From an uncultured Cellvibrionales bacterium (lineage in GTDB: Bacteria > Pseudomonadota > Gammaproteobacteria > Pseudomonadales > UBA7434): a stretch of 7,453 bases of DNA. Below, piece by piece: positions 6,502 to 7,453 of this stretch; the stretch's first letter is position 1, and every line of letters begins with the position of its first letter. The notes under the pieces are model-generated. The model made no database searches, had not been told where the DNA came from, and saw only the letters and a list, made by a program, of their open reading frames with translations. The position numbers were made by a program, and so were the translations under genes. The stretch spans positions 1-7,453 of the forward strand of contig CALCNB010000051.1 of NCBI GenBank assembly GCA_937897785.1. Reading direction: 5' to 3'.

Positions 6502-7266
6502 GTGAGCGAAGCGAATTTATTGATTAGCACCCACGATGGGGTTCGTGAAATCATCCTCAACCGGCCTGAGAAAAAAAACGCCCTTGATGGCCAACTTTTT
6601 TCAGCCTTAGCCGAGGCTATGCAGCAGGCTCGTCAAGATGATGATGTCCATGTGGTCATGTTGATGGGTGCCGGCGGCAATTTTTGTTCAGGTATGGATC
6701 TGGGCGGTAATTTCGATGACGGCAGTGCGCCGTTTGATGATTGTGCTGCAGCTATGGCTAATTTCGATAAGCCCTTAATTGCCGCAGTTGACGGTATTGC
6801 GATTGGCGGAGGCGCAACGATTCCGCTGCATTGTGATGTGGTTTATGTTGGTGAAAGCCTGCGGATGCGCTTTCCCTTTGTCAATTTAGGCTTAGTGCCT
6901 GAGTTTTCTAGCAGTTATTTACTGCAAGCCAATATCGGCGCCCAACCAGCGGCTGAAGTGATGTTTACTGCTGAGTGGATCAATGCTGAACGTGCCATGT
7001 CTCTGGGGCTAGCCAGTCGCGCCTACCCCGACAGTGAGTTGCACTCGCGTGCGCGAGCAAAGGCTGAAGAAATAGCCCAGTGGCCGGTTAATGCCTTAGT
7101 GGCAACTAAGCGCTGTTTAAAAGCGACTCACGAACAGCCTATTGCAACAGCTCAAGCGATAGAAGCACGGTTGATGGCCGAGCAGGTGGGCTCACCTGAA
7201 AACACCGAGGCGATTACGGCTTTTTTTGAAAAGCGGCCGCCAAATTTTCGATCCTTGAAGGTTTAG
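6502..7266 (+). CDS. crotonase-family enoyl-CoA hydratase/isomerase, probably delta3-delta2-enoyl-CoA isomerase type
   Basis: A 254-residue protein of standard crotonase length. The N-terminal REIILNRPEKKNAL (15-28) is the family's first strand and turn. The oxyanion-hole regions are GNFCSGMDLGG (59-69) and DGIAIGGGATIPLHCD (97-112). In classical enoyl-CoA hydratase two glutamates act. Here the first, normally in GGGCE, is replaced by T106, while the second region reads LVPEFSSSYLL (131-141) with E134. A single glutamate in a PE-x-x-SS context is typical of delta3,delta2-enoyl-CoA isomerases such as ECI2, which move double bonds during unsaturated fatty acid oxidation. The isomerase reading is therefore favoured but inferred. 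The start is GTG with AAGGAG at 6490-6495. The stop is TAG at 7264-7266, and a dehydrogenase gene begins 9 nt later, so the two are almost certainly co-transcribed. Confidence 0.88.
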   Translation: MSEANLLISTHDGVREIILNRPEKKNALDGQLFSALAEAMQQARQDDDVHVVMLMGAGGNFCSGMDLGGNFDDGSAPFDDCAAAMANFDKPLIAAVDGIAIGGGATIPLHCDVVYVGESLRMRFPFVNLGLVPEFSSSYLLQANIGAQPAAEVMFTAEWINAERAMSLGLASRAYPDSELHSRARAKAEEIAQWPVNALVATKRCLKATHEQPIATAQAIEARLMAEQVGSPENTEAITAFFEKRPPNFRSLKV

Positions 7267-7275
7267 GAAAAAATA

Positions 7276-7453
7276 ATGCGAGCGGATAAAACTAAAACTG
7301 GCAAAGTTATTGTCATCACAGGTGCTGGTAGTGGCATGGGCCAGCTCGCGGCGCAAAACTTTTCTAAGCAAGGCGCAAAGGTTGCCGCTTTAGATGTTAA
7401 TCCTGAGGGCCTGGCAACCACTGCCGAAGGATTTGAGGGCTTGCGTACATGGA
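7276..7453 (+). CDS. short-chain dehydrogenase/reductase, N-terminal part (3' partial)
   Basis: The frame is open from ATG 7276 to the window end, giving 59 complete codons. After a short lead, strand KVIVITGAGSGMG (residues 10-22) carries the classical SDR cofactor loop TGxxxGxG (TGAGSGMG, 15-22). The next strand, AKVAALDVN (34-42), ends in D40, a position that usually favours NAD(H) over NADP(H). The catalytic Ser-Tyr-Lys residues lie beyond the window, so substrate cannot be judged. AGGA at 7265-7268 overlaps the stop region of the preceding gene and lies 7 nt before the ATG, indicating an operon with the crotonase-family gene and a likely role on a hydroxyacyl or ketone intermediate. That role is inference from context. 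Confidence 0.88.
   Translation, partial: MRADKTKTGKVIVITGAGSGMGQLAAQNFSKQGAKVAALDVNPEGLATTAEGFEGLRTW

Noticed and set aside
1..7453. Search for mobile elements, CRISPR arrays, tRNA/rRNA genes, defence or toxin-antitoxin genes
   Set aside because: No transposase, integrase, terminal repeats, regularly spaced repeats or RNA gene signatures were seen, and every sizeable gene belongs to a known housekeeping or metabolic family.

Overview
The window reads as ordinary chromosomal DNA from a gammaproteobacterium, probably aquatic or marine and of moderate GC by eye. The case rests on gene content: a YhdP-type AsmA-like protein, a DUF1043 (YhcB/ZapG) protein, a DegS-type protease and a ZapE ATPase. 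These families are characteristic of Gammaproteobacteria, and the zapG-degS and divergent zapE arrangement resembles the E. coli locus. Species cannot be fixed from the sequence alone.

Layout, left to right. (1) Positions 2-1744, plus strand: the 3' part of a yhdP-like gene, whose 5' end lies outside the window. (2) It converges on a minus-strand run transcribed from right to left: zapG/yhcB (5021-4488), degS (4369-3206), yaiI (3146-2691) and yfcH (2672-1782). The gaps are 118, 59 and 18 nt, so the last two and possibly the last three genes may share a transcript. (3) A 186-nt divergent intergenic region (5022-5207) holds a -10-like box for zapG and a perfect 8-bp inverted repeat. (4) zapE runs on the plus strand at 5208-6350. 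(5) A 151-nt gap precedes a tight plus-strand pair: a crotonase-family acyl-CoA enzyme (6502-7266) and, 9 nt later, a short-chain dehydrogenase cut by the window edge (7276-7453).

Functionally, the left and middle genes serve the envelope and cell division. YhdP acts in phospholipid transport to the outer membrane. DegS is the periplasmic stress-sensing protease of the sigma-E pathway. ZapG and ZapE act at the envelope/divisome interface. The right-hand pair looks like lipid or acyl-CoA catabolism. yaiI and yfcH are widely conserved genes of poorly known function.

I found no RNA genes, mobile elements, CRISPR arrays, attachment sites or origins, and no convincing novel multi-gene system. The most useful second looks are the loss of one crotonase catalytic glutamate, which points to an isomerase, the inverted repeat between zapG and zapE, and the long acidic tail on ZapG.
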